From Marchantia polymorpha subsp. ruderalis (lineage: Eukaryota; Streptophyta; Marchantiopsida; Marchantiales; Marchantiaceae), in NCBI GenBank assembly GCA_037833965.1, contig AP031352.1:31932501-31996500 (forward strand): a DNA stretch of 64,000 bases, given 5' to 3'. The position numbers and the translations under genes were made by a program. Position 1 is the first letter of the stretch. Each line of letters opens with the position of its first letter. Below the pieces are notes generated by a model that made no database searches, was not told the origin of the DNA, and worked only from the letters and a program-made list of their open reading frames with translations. Positions 35,337 to 44,836 of the stretch are shown here, one piece after another.

Positions 35337-35660
35337 CTACGGATAACAAACAGATCCGATAGCGAAGAGCTCATCGGTTGTATTCCCACACAAAATATCC
35401 TCTGACGATACGTGTGCACTGTCACTCCTCTGCCTAGATATCAAGTGCCTGGGAACTATGAAGCTTTCAAAGCATTTTAGCATAAATTTTGAATGATAAA
35501 GCAGATATAATGTGGGCTGAGTATGCAAAAGCATAACAAATGACTTCATAGAAGATGCTTGACACTTCGTCCAGATAAAAGAAAACCGCTCAGTGGCAAA
35601 GATCCCGAACGGAGAGAATGAGGTGGAACATAACTGCAGAAAGATTGCGAACACTGTCAT
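35337..35660 (-). CDS. Uncharacterised 107-residue open reading frame
   Basis: Complete from ATG to TAG. The first ~25 residues are hydrophobic (MTVFAIFLQLCSTSFSPFGIF) and could be a signal peptide or membrane anchor. The middle is mixed and the C-terminal 35 residues are polar and acidic (RQRSDSAHVSSEDILCG). No known domain is visible. No long frame opposes it, which is unusual in this region. A TATA box on the opposite strand lies 130 bp beyond its 3' end. It may be a small secreted-type protein or a chance frame. Confidence 0.25.
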   Translation of the reverse strand: MTVFAIFLQLCSTSFSPFGIFATERFSFIWTKCQASSMKSFVMLLHTQPTLYLLYHSKFMLKCFESFIVPRHLISRQRSDSAHVSSEDILCGNTTDELFAIGSVCYP

Positions 35661-38600
35661 TAATCACATAGAGAAGATTGTTGCACGTCAACAGGACAGA
35701 ATCTGACAAAGTTGACACCTGAATGCAACCAAACACAGTTGAAGGCACCAAAGACCAACTGTGAAATCAATTAGAGTAATGGGGCTTACAATTGAGATTA
35801 GGCACATCCTTCTCATAAGCGAGAAAAACTCCTCTCCCACACAGATGGAGTGCGAGGTGACGTGTGTGGGATCGGTACCACTTCTCCATTTATTTCCAGT
35901 ACTAGTCGTCAAGCCCCATGAGCAGAAGGGTGTTGAGGTTCAGAATGAAAAGCGATCTTGCTTAGATCTCAAAGTTCGAGTGACATGTTAGGCCTGTGGA
36001 GCGATGGACTTTTGAAAGAATTTCTGACTTGAAATACGTCTAGACATGGGTTCACCATTCTATTTTGGCCCTGGTTAGACCCTAAGTCATTCAAGTCGGG
36101 TTTCTGCAAGGATTCTCCAAACTCCAGGTTGAAAAAGCATCACAGGATTGCCGATGAGTTTACTCCATATAAACTACCGGCTTCGTTCAAAACTTGAAGC
36201 TAGGACTATCGATGATCCGAGTGCGAAAAGGCTCCCTCCGGCAGTGCACATGAACTTCATCAAGCCCATATGATTTGCTTCGGACTCGAACAAAATGATT
36301 TCTGAAACAATGAGTTCATGATTTTCAGTTATATATGTCGATGCTCTTGTTTCAAGTTTTCATCTCACGGGCTTTCATTCGTATACCTGGAAAATGTCAA
36401 GGCTGCCAGCCAGTTTGAATGCTAGAAGTCTACCAACCTACGTTTCTCAGCTCACAACATTTTTCATGTGCTGCGAGTTCTAGAGAGGCGAATGATAGTG
36501 TTCGGGTCTGTGTCGAGTCATGACGGAAGCATTTTCATCTTCTTTTGTGCCTCGCACTGAGGACGACAACTGGATTATCTTGGACCCTTGCAGTGCATTG
36601 CGATGGTACGATGATGCCCGAACCTCAACTGCCATTCTTAAGCTCTAATTTTGTTTGATGCCCAATTACTGTCATCTCAATGCAGACAGAGTGACCTCTG
36701 ACTCGTGCACGAGGAGACCGGGAAAAGGACCCATACATATTGGTCATGAGTATCACGAGTAAATGATTATGTCTTGAGGACTTGATTTGAAACTATGAGG
36801 CATCGACACGTCGGCTCCAGGTTCAGAAGACATGTGTGTCTTCACCTAATTAACTGGATTAACACACACAATTACAAGTAGATGGCTTATGTTCTGAGGA
36901 CTTTCACTGACAATCTGAGGCATTGTCAGGTGGACTCCAGGTTCAGAAGCTTACTATTTCACTGCTACTCCTGCGGCCTTCAAGATCAGCCATTCCATTT
37001 AGAAGTACGCTGGTGTCGTGGTAGTCAGGAAGAAGAAGAAGTTGCATGATTGCACCACTTGCTCTCCTCTCCGATCATTTAGATATGATGGTTGTTTCAC
37101 AAGAACAGAGATCTGGATGTATCCTTCGTCTTCTGGTTTGTACAGTTATGACTGTCCGCTATCAGTCAATCAACGAAAACGCACACAATGGCCAATTTTC
37201 TGGCTTGTTCCATCATGACCTTGTCAGCGTTCATCGAGGAGCTTGCGATATGTTAATGAGAGCTGTCTCTCTGTCTGTAATACCGACAGCGATACCTCCC
37301 ATCGACCCAAAGGAGAAATGCTTCTTCATGCTTCTCAAAAAGAACTTCGGAAGCTTCGATCCAGACGTATATCTTCTCTTTTGTAAACCTTGACCAGTCA
37401 GCAATAGATTTCTCGTCGCACGGATAAATCGATCAAACAAAGACCATCGTGAATATTGATGGACTCCGAACAAACTCCATCTCTGGCAACTCCACTCGAA
37501 TATATGATAGCCTAATGATTAGCTGGGCTAAATGTCGCTCACCTGTTCCTTCTCCAACTCCGGAAGCTGCGCTCCACTCCACTGCTCGTTGTACTAAGGA
37601 CAGACCTGTCTAGATCCGAGAAGTGAACGAGTAAGGTGGAGGAAACCCCGCGGGGTTCTTGGGACCCAGCCATCCCAAAAGCAAGGCCCGAGCCAAAACT
37701 GTACTTCCATCTCGCATACGGATGCCCAAGGCCTCAACATCTCTCCTCTGACCTCCAAAAAGGTTGTGATCTCCATCGCAGACATCGTGGAGTTTAAATT
37801 ACAAGCAGGACAATGTTCACCCACGCAATGTGAACGGCGCGATTGTTGCAGAGTGAATCATCCATCCATGCATCCTATGCTCCTATCCAAGCCACTCTTG
37901 AGGTGTACTTACGACTCGTACAAGAAGGTTTAGTAGTCGGCACCGCACTGGTTCGCAACGCAGGCAAAGTGAGCGCTTCCGGTCGACATAGCCACTGGTG
38001 GAGGATGAGATGGACCCGACTGAAGCATGATCACATTGGAGTTTGTAACAATTATTGTCGAATGCAGGGAGTGATGTTGGTTGAAGAAGGATATCATGGA
38101 TTTGTTTTTTCTTGTCAGTGTTTACTCCGTAAAGTTGTTTCTGCAATGGCTTCAGGTTTTAAACCACCCTCGGGATGAAGACTTCCACATCTTCCTTTCT
38201 CATGAGGCTTCAAGACTTGCGCAAGACATGCCCTCTAAGTTTCTCCTCTACTCAAAGCGCTTTGAGAAATCTATTTATGCAAGTTACGTTTTGGTCGTTA
38301 CATTATAACTCAAACTCTTCCGGAATTCAATGAGCAGTGGCGAGATCTAAAAGACGTGTCCCAATAATAGCTGCAATATAAACCGACTTTAGTGGTGAGA
38401 AAGTAAACAACCGAAACCACTAAATTTCAGCGCGATCGGCTGAAGATAGATTCTCGTGAGGTAATTCAGAGGAGGTGCGGGTTCCTTCTGGAGAGGCACA
38501 CGGAGAGGAAGATTAAAGTGGAGTTGCGCAGTGTATGTGTAATGACCACAAGACATTGCTGCCAGGTTTGCCTCAGGATGATTTTAATTTCTCTAGCCCA

Positions 38601-41060
38601 ACCTAAGACTCACCACGCCGCTGCAGATTCTGGACTGGCGACAAACCTAAGAATGCGGAATTTGTGATGTACCAGGTGCATACATTCCCACATCTCCTCC
38701 TCAACGAACTCAGGTTTCCAAATTTTCTTAGGTGCATACGTTGAGGAATACACAATGTCTTGCCTGATTTAGTCTATCGATGTCGGATTTCAAGGAATTC
38801 TTGATTTCCTAGCGAGTAGAATATTCAGAAATTACAGAGCCAGGTGGTCGCCGAATCCTGGCTATCACAAAATATTCACTACGTTTAGCAGCAGCACTTC
38901 TTCGCAGTGCATAACTATAACATATCGATCTTGTTTACTTTACGACCATCGTAAAAGTCTGTCGTTTCTCGGATTTTCGATTCATGTTTTGGATGAGGAA
39001 ACAACAAAGAGAAAGAGGTCTAGGACCATGACTTGCACTCGGTCGAAGTTTTGAACTTGCCTTTGTAAGATTTGTCCACAGGTGCGCATGTAAACATCTA
39101 AATCATGATTGGAGATTATTGATCTGCCGGTATTTAAAATCACATTTTGAGCTGACGATTTTAAAACTGAATGAGAATTGAAGCGTTTGACAGAAACATT
39201 TTCTTCTACCTTTTTCTTTCCGAGCATCTGACTGTTTGACTTGATTGCCTGTCTTGAGATCTAGTTATTGACTGGTACACCTACCTTCCTTTTCTCATCA
39301 TGCAATTAATAGTACACTCGGTACGATGTTATTCCCCGCCTGTACAGTTCGTCACACAAGCGTACTACGGCATTCAATCTTCCATAAAGTTGGATTCTTG
39401 TACTCAGCTTACTGAAAACAGTACGATACTTCTACTAGAGAAGAACATGAATTATGACTATTTATAAATTAGTTTTCAAATAGGACTGAGATCCTTAAAG
39501 TGCAGGATTGTCATGTTGAACATGATGATGCGTGCTCGTTAATATTTCAAGCTAATCTGTCTTACAAACAATCAGAATTGTCAATCATCATGAATATAGC
39601 CAACGAGAGAAGATTCTTTCAATGTCCGTCCTGTTCCTTCCGTTGTGCCGAATCTGCACTTCATTCGTACGTCATCTCACAAGCACAAAGAGGGTTAAGG
39701 CAATGCATATCACTTTCTATAACATTCATCTCAGGTGAACATTCTCAGATAAGAGCGCAGATTTGCAGCCTCGAAGGCAGGAACTGAACTGGAAGAATTC
39801 ATTCGAAGGGTAACTCAGTGATATCGTCCTCTATCATCGAAGTAAATAGTACGTCAGGATCGCTGATAAGAAAGTGTAAACATCTTATCAGGCAAACCCA
39901 ATAATAATGTGAAGAATAAAAATCCATGCTTGTCCAGAATATCCTCCCCAGGGTTTGGATTGGGTCGCACTATGTACTTCACCTTCTGTCCCACAAGACA
40001 TTGTCAATCCTGGCTTGCTCTTTCCCCTGTTGATATGTTCCAGAGAAAAAAGCACTTTCCACTTTTCTCGCTGCAGTAGCTTATCCTGTTCAGACGGACA
40101 ACCGTTTTGGAACAAAAGACGATTCGCACAATCGACAACAGGGGTCAGCAGAAGAGATAGCCAATCATTGGCAGATAATACAGAGCAAGAGCAACAATCG
40201 AGACAAGAGGCAGACCTTCCGGTTTGGGGTGCATCAGACGTTTTATTAACAACTAGGATAGTTTTTTGTCACACGCCCCGCGTGCACAGGGATAGGCCAA
40301 TGTGGATCTCTATCACCTGAATCATCATCCTAAATTCCCGAAAGAAATCACTGGCCTATCTGATGAAACTCTCTACAAAATTGTTGATGAAGACGACGAG
40401 CAAGCTCGACGAGACGTGTCGTCCGCATGCTCCCTCTCCGCCTCTCGCCCTCGCTCTCTTTCCGCCGAATGTTGCCTCCATCCTCAAGACCTCGAGGTAC
40501 AATTTCGGGCCGACAAAGCCGAACCCAAGCTCGTAAGATGCATCACTGCCTTCCATCCTCTCAGTTTTCGGCGAATCTGTCTGTCTCCTCACAGGCTTTG
40601 TCACGTTGAATATCGAAAGAGAGAGTGAGAGAGAGAGCGCGCGAGTGGGGACAAGCTGGCGACTCGCCTCAGAAGCTGCTGCCGTTCCATCGATCAGTCG
40701 GGAGACCGTCGCTCCTACTGTAAAAAATAGCGTGCTGCACCGAGCGGATCTGATCCGGCTGGGAGAATCATGGTGCGATGGCCTGACCCACGTAGGGGTG
40801 CGCAAAGCTAACGACTAGTAATCAACAGGCTACTCTACCTACACTACGGCCTGATGCACTTTGGACGTCCTAAAAAGCTGGCAAACGAAAAAAGAATGAT
40901 TGAATAAGTGTCGACTGCACAGCGGCATCTACCCGTGGAGCTGCGTCAATGTGACCAAAATCGCTCGGATGCTGCTGGCCCTGGCTGGCACAAGTCCTAC
41001 ATCATCTCCTGTACAAGAAACTCGGAAGAGCGCTTATTTACAAAAAGTCCGCGATTACAT
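35661..41060. other. Long stretch without a confident gene
   Basis: Apart from the tandem duplication at 36,757-36,950 I see no firm feature. Frames such as 37,046-37,393 (+), 39,500-39,787 (+) and 40,356-40,556 (-) are open, but they have antisense frames or non-ATG starts and no domains. CT/GA-rich sequence at 40,600-40,640 resembles bryophyte 5' leaders on the minus strand. Confidence 0.4.
36757..36950 (+). repeat. Tandem duplication, ~119 bp period
   Basis: Two direct copies, about 36,757-36,831 and 36,876-36,950, share TTATGT-CTGAGGACTT, ATGAGGCAT/CTGAGGCAT, and CTCCAGGTTCAGAAG. Confidence 0.75.
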
Positions 41061-42671
41061 TCAGTAGTCGTCGTCTCCCCAGAATCGGGACTTCTTATGC
41101 AACTTCCGCACAACCTGTAGGACATCTGCCGGGGCAGCAGTTCCGGTGACAGTGATCATTTCTTTGCGCACGTCGCAGTACACAGATCGGACACCCTTGA
41201 GCTCGAATAGGGCGTTCTTCGCCTCCTCCGAGCACGATTCGCAGCAGATCGGAACTTTCAACACCACGGTCTGCACCACATCCAACCATCACCTCACCGA
41301 GGTCAGATTCCAGTCCAATCTCAATCCAGCATAATATCCACTCATCCACTCATCCTCCCGATCCTCCATCACAGTCAGCAATCAATCATTCACTCTGCAT
41401 CCAATTACACTCTTCGTCTACACGTCTACACATTAAACATATACACATCTTCACATCAGCCACATCTAAACCGCCGCGAGGCCGACTCAATCGAATTCTG
41501 CTCGATTCAGATCGACACCAATTCGATGGCGATTCCTAATCAATCAAGGGAGCACGGCGGGCAGTCGATTGAAGGAGAGAGCTGGGGGGCATGGGAGGGG
41601 GAGGTACCGAGGGCTTCCGATATTCGTAGTATTCGTTGGGCCTGGAGTCGTAGAAAGTAGCGTCGTATTCGTACGGGGTGTGGGTAGGGGCGTATGCGGG
41701 CGCCGCCGCCGGATAGTAGGCACCCGGAGTGGTGTAAGAATCACTGTAAGCATCGGTGTCGTAGTACCTGCCGGGCGACGACCGTCTGTAGTAGTCGTTT
41801 GAGTACCTGTCGCCTACGGCGTAAGCACCGTAGTCCGTGCGTCGCGTTTCACCGCCGTAGTAGTCCGAGTATCGGCTGCGGGAGTTACCTCGGTAGTAGC
41901 CTGCCGACTCTGGGTGACCACGGTAATACTTGTCGGCCGGTTCCACGTAGCTCGATACGCGGCCCCGGCGGACGGGGTATGCGGCGGTGTCAACAACGAA
42001 CACGGGCTCCTGATCTCCATAGAAGAGCTGCACAGCAATCATCAGTCCGCAGCCTTTGGTTAGATTTCGCTCCAGCTCGACGAGCAAAATCGCGGTACGA
42101 AGAAATGGAGCGGGATCGACTGGGTACGGATCGGTCTTCGGTCCTCGGACAGATGCAGTCTCGACAGCACACGACGCTTCAACTTACGCTGGGATTCGCT
42201 CCGCTTTTACACGCACGAGAATAGAGCAGAGTACAGCAGACAGTAGAAGAGAGAGAAGAGGTGAAGGCAAAAGAATTTGGAATAGCCAAGCAGGACAGAT
42301 GACCAAATTCACGAAACAGAACTGGACGACTTCAGCTGGGGAAACGGATACAACATCGTCGGATGCTATCTGAATTCCTCATCTTCCGCAATGCGAGAGC
42401 TCTGAATCGGTCGGAATTCGCTGAATTCGTGCTAAGTGGCCGACCTGGATTACGCAGGGGCAGACTCCTGAAGCTGGCGAGTGGCCTACCTACTCTGAGA
42501 CTCTGAGCTACAGACAACTCTGGGACTGTACAACCTATGAGCAATCAGGTCGGTCTGCCAGAATTGTAGGACATCAAAGAGTGAACTCGTCGACTCTGGT
42601 CTGCGGAATGGAGTAGATGCTAGCTAGATGTCCGGAGTCAGACTGTCACTTACTTCGTTTGCGGACATCAT
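41061..42671 (-). CDS. Heavy-metal-associated (HMA) domain protein, two exons
   Basis: Exon 2 (41,270-41,061) encodes an almost complete HMA fold: TVVLKVPICCESC, with the metal-binding CxxC as CESC, then the helix EEAKNALFELKGV, the strand SVYCDVRKEMITVTG, PADVLQVVRKLHKKS and the end RFWGDDDY. A donor GAA|GTAAGT at 42,654/42,653 and acceptor GGTGCAG|ACC at 41,271/41,270 join in phase to a tiny exon 1 (MMSANE, ATG at 42,671), giving 75 residues. An alternative start, MDVVQ at 41,285, needs no splicing. HMA proteins of this size bind Cu, Zn or other soft metals in the cytosol and act as chaperones or detoxifiers. There is no C-terminal CaaX box, so it is of the non-isoprenylated (HPP) type. The 5' leader is CT-rich and carries the 227 bp duplicated segment. 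The intron is 1,383 bp and contains another open frame on the same strand. Confidence 0.85.
41536..42042 (-). CDS. Tyrosine-rich protein resembling the tail of isoprenylated HMA proteins
   Basis: From ATG at 42,042 the frame encodes 168 residues beginning MIAVQLFYGDQEPVFVVDTA, then a long Tyr/Arg/Ser/Asp-rich region with repeated YY pairs (DKYYRG, GYYRG, DYYGG, DYYRR, RYYD, AYYP, EYYEY), and a proline-rich end (PSVPPPPMPP). Such Tyr/Pro-rich tails normally follow the HMA domain in plant HIPPs, but no HMA domain precedes it here and no CaaX box ends it. An intron acceptor may lie at GCTGTGCAG|CTCTTC, in which case MMSANE could splice onto LFYGDQEP in phase and yield an alternative product of the same locus. 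The frame stays open upstream to about 42,180 without another ATG. Antisense frames exist, but composition favours this one. Confidence 0.55.
   Translation of the reverse strand: MIAVQLFYGDQEPVFVVDTAAYPVRRGRVSSYVEPADKYYRGHPESAGYYRGNSRSRYSDYYGGETRRTDYGAYAVGDRYSNDYYRRSSPGRYYDTDAYSDSYTTPGAYYPAAAPAYAPTHTPYEYDATFYDSRPNEYYEYRKPSVPPPPMPPSSLLQSTARRAPLID
42124..42350 (-). repeat. Duplicated leader segment, copy A
   Basis: 227 bp, nearly identical by eye to 42,785-43,011 in the same orientation. On the minus strand it is CT-rich, contains CTTCTCTCTC-type pyrimidine runs and ends GGTCCTCGGACCGAAGACCG. It lies about 80 bp upstream of the ATG of the Tyr-rich frame and is probably its 5' leader or core promoter. 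Confidence 0.8.
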
Positions 42672-42784
42672 TTTCGCTGTAGATATGTAGAACTCCGGAG
42701 AATCGAGTTTAGGTGAGAAAGGTGGCAATCAAGACGCTTGAGGTCGAGGAGATCGTCGTCGCGTGAGATGTAAGGGATGAACTC

Positions 42785-43011
42785 GGTACGATTCGGTCTT
42801 CGGTCCTCGAACGGATGCAGTCTCGACAGCACACAACGCTTCAGATTACGCTGGGATTCGCTTCGCTTTTACACGCACGAGAGTAGTAGAGAGTAGAGCA
42901 GATAGTAGTAGAGAGACAAGAGGTGGAAACAAAAGAATTTGGAATCGCCAAGCAGGAGAGATGACCAAATTCACGAAACAGGACTGGACGACTTGAGCTG
43001 GGGAAACGGAT
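42785..43011 (-). repeat. Duplicated leader segment, copy B
   Basis: Second copy of the segment at 42,124-42,350. On the minus strand it precedes the HMA gene's ATG (42,671) by about 110 bp and ends with the same GAGGACCGAAGACCG block. After it the two copies diverge completely. Confidence 0.8.
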
Positions 43012-43808
43012 GAACGGATGATGATCGGTAACTCTAGGACGCTGCGATGATTGCTGTTGTGGGCTCCGAATCACTTGCAGATGAGTATCTCAGAATGCTT
43101 CGACAGATCGTTTGAATGCACAGGCAGGCAGTGAGAGTTGGTAGACAGACAGAGGGCGCGAGAGAGATGGCGAGAGAGGTGGATCGATGGCAGGAGTGAA
43201 GAGTTGTGAGTTGCTTGGGATGCCTGAGACTTGGCCGGGATGGGCTTTATGCACCCGAAGAGAAAGGAGCCCTTCGCGCGGCCGACCGACACGTGTTCCG
43301 ACCCGACGAACATATCTGCCGTGTCATCGAAGCAAGTTCCTACGTGGCAGAGGGGGGAGTCCTACGTTCCCTCCCTCGACCACATCGACAGATCCGACGC
43401 TCCGAAACCGACCTTTCCAGCTCCGAGCTGCCACCCGCGCGTCTGGACCGTTGAAGCCCCTTCGCCCATGCTGACGTGTCGCTCACCCGAGCGGACCGGC
43501 CCGACTCGCAATCCCGTTCCTCCCACCACCAACCCGAGCGTTAGAACCGGCTCCCTTCCATGCCCTCCACGCCCCACCGGTTCCGCTCTGCGGCATCCGG
43601 TCAGGCCCTACGGGGGATGGCAGAGTGTCCTCTGGTCGTACGCCATGCTGTGCGCGCCCTCCCAGAGGGCCCCGAGGCTGATGAAATGCTGAAGGGAATG
43701 GGGACCATAGGTCGGTGCCTTTTGTCTATCAGTCGACCCCAACTCTGACAACATACATCTCGCCTGTGGAATAAAATCTGTGCTCGCCACTCCGGCCGAA
43801 ATCAATTA
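43012..43808. other. GC-rich upstream region of the HMA gene
   Basis: Probable minus-strand promoter. It holds GA-rich runs (GAGAGAGATGGCGAGAGAGG). A plus-strand ATG frame of about 150 codons (MGFMHPKRKE...) runs through it, but high GC and overlapping frames in three registers make chance likely. Confidence 0.4.
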
Positions 43809-43835
43809 CCCCCCCCCCCCCCCCCCCCCCCCCCC
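43809..43835 (+). repeat. 27-C homopolymer
   Basis: Uninterrupted run of 27 C, followed by a pyrimidine-rich stretch. It creates a polyproline artefact in one frame. Confidence 0.9.
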
Positions 43836-44157
43836 TCCTCATTTTGCTTTATTTTTGTTTTTATTTCGCTTTGCTAGTTATGGTTCACAACCGGCCAAGC
43901 CGACCTCACCCTCTCCACAGTCCCAAGTCTTTTCTCCTCCTCCTCCTCCACCTTGCATTTTGCTCTTGCCACTTGAATCCTCTATGAAACGTTGAGTGAA
44001 TGGAAGGAAAAGTTCTCTTCAGATGTGTGTGCCTTTGGTTCGCTTTGAAGTGCCTAGATCTATTACATAAACATGGCTGTCGATTGTGCTCACCAATTGC
44101 GCTGCTTTCATAATATCCTTCGTTGAGATATACTATGCAGTATGACATATTTCAGAT

Positions 44158-44836
44158 TGTGATGATGTTGAGACTAGCCACATCCTCCCTCTCGGTTTTA
44201 TCCTTTCTGTTTTATTACCGGGTCTCTTCTTTGTATGCCTTGATCGGGATCTTCTTAATGTTTTCCATTTTATTATGAACATGTCCGCTCTGAATTGCGC
44301 TGGGTTTTCGCCGTGTCCTAATATGCTTTCTCGTCACTATTTGGGGTCAGAATTGTAATTCTGCTTTTCGTAGACGTTCCCGTTGAGGTTTCCAGGCTCT
44401 CGCTCATTGACCGATTGGAATGCCCTCCTTGACTTTACTGACCTCCGTGGTCGCACTGCCACCGCAAGTCTTGCTCATGCACACATTGTGCATCCCGTGA
44501 AGAGACGGAGTGAGTGAAGAATTTATGCGCTGCAACTTCATTCCCTGCCACTCTTCCCACTTTTCTGTGGACCCGGAGACCCTCATCGTCTATACAGTCC
44601 ACGAGCTCGAGCTGTTGCTTACTGTGCGCAAGGCTGGAAGGGACATTAAGAAGAATTTTTTAAATGCCGATGATCGGAATCGGCAACAGCGCCTTAAGAT
44701 TGACGCTCACACCTTGTGGTGGCGAAGCAAGCCAGTCCCTCGAGCCCCTCGGCAGAATGAGCCAGACAAAAATCTGCATTGTTTTCCGCCTTCCATCGCA
44801 GTTTGTGCGTGTGCAACGGCCTGTAAAGGCCCGTGA
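44158..44836 (+). pseudogene. Coding-like segment with stops and a frameshift
   Basis: From about 44,158 one frame reads CDDVETSHILPLGFILSVLL, then FHFIMNMSALNCAGFSPCPN. After two stops it continues in the same frame as SLTDWNALLDFTDLRGRTAT and SLAHAHIVHPVKRR. A +1 shift near 44,508 leads into EEFMRCNFIPCHSSHFSVDP, ELLLTVRKAGRDIKKNFLNA and DDRNRQQRLKIDAHTLWW up to a stop at 44,834. The composition and the way frames hand over suggest a once-intact gene of at least 220 codons, possibly with a membrane segment near its start. A splice-acceptor-like TATTTCAG precedes it. I do not recognise the family. Overlapping minus frames are shorter and less protein-like. Confidence 0.35.

Noticed and set aside
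40356-40805. 149-codon minus-strand frame with LSLSLSLS
   Set aside because: The start is not ATG and the Leu/Ser run is translation of a GA/CT microsatellite. Only a 66-codon ATG part remains, and it has no recognisable feature.
42332-42544. Minus-strand frame upstream of the Tyr-rich gene as a missing HMA exon
   Set aside because: It has no CxxC and no HMA-like strand pattern, so it does not supply the missing domain.
43780-43995. Frame encoding a polyproline run
   Set aside because: The polyproline is simply the 27-C homopolymer.
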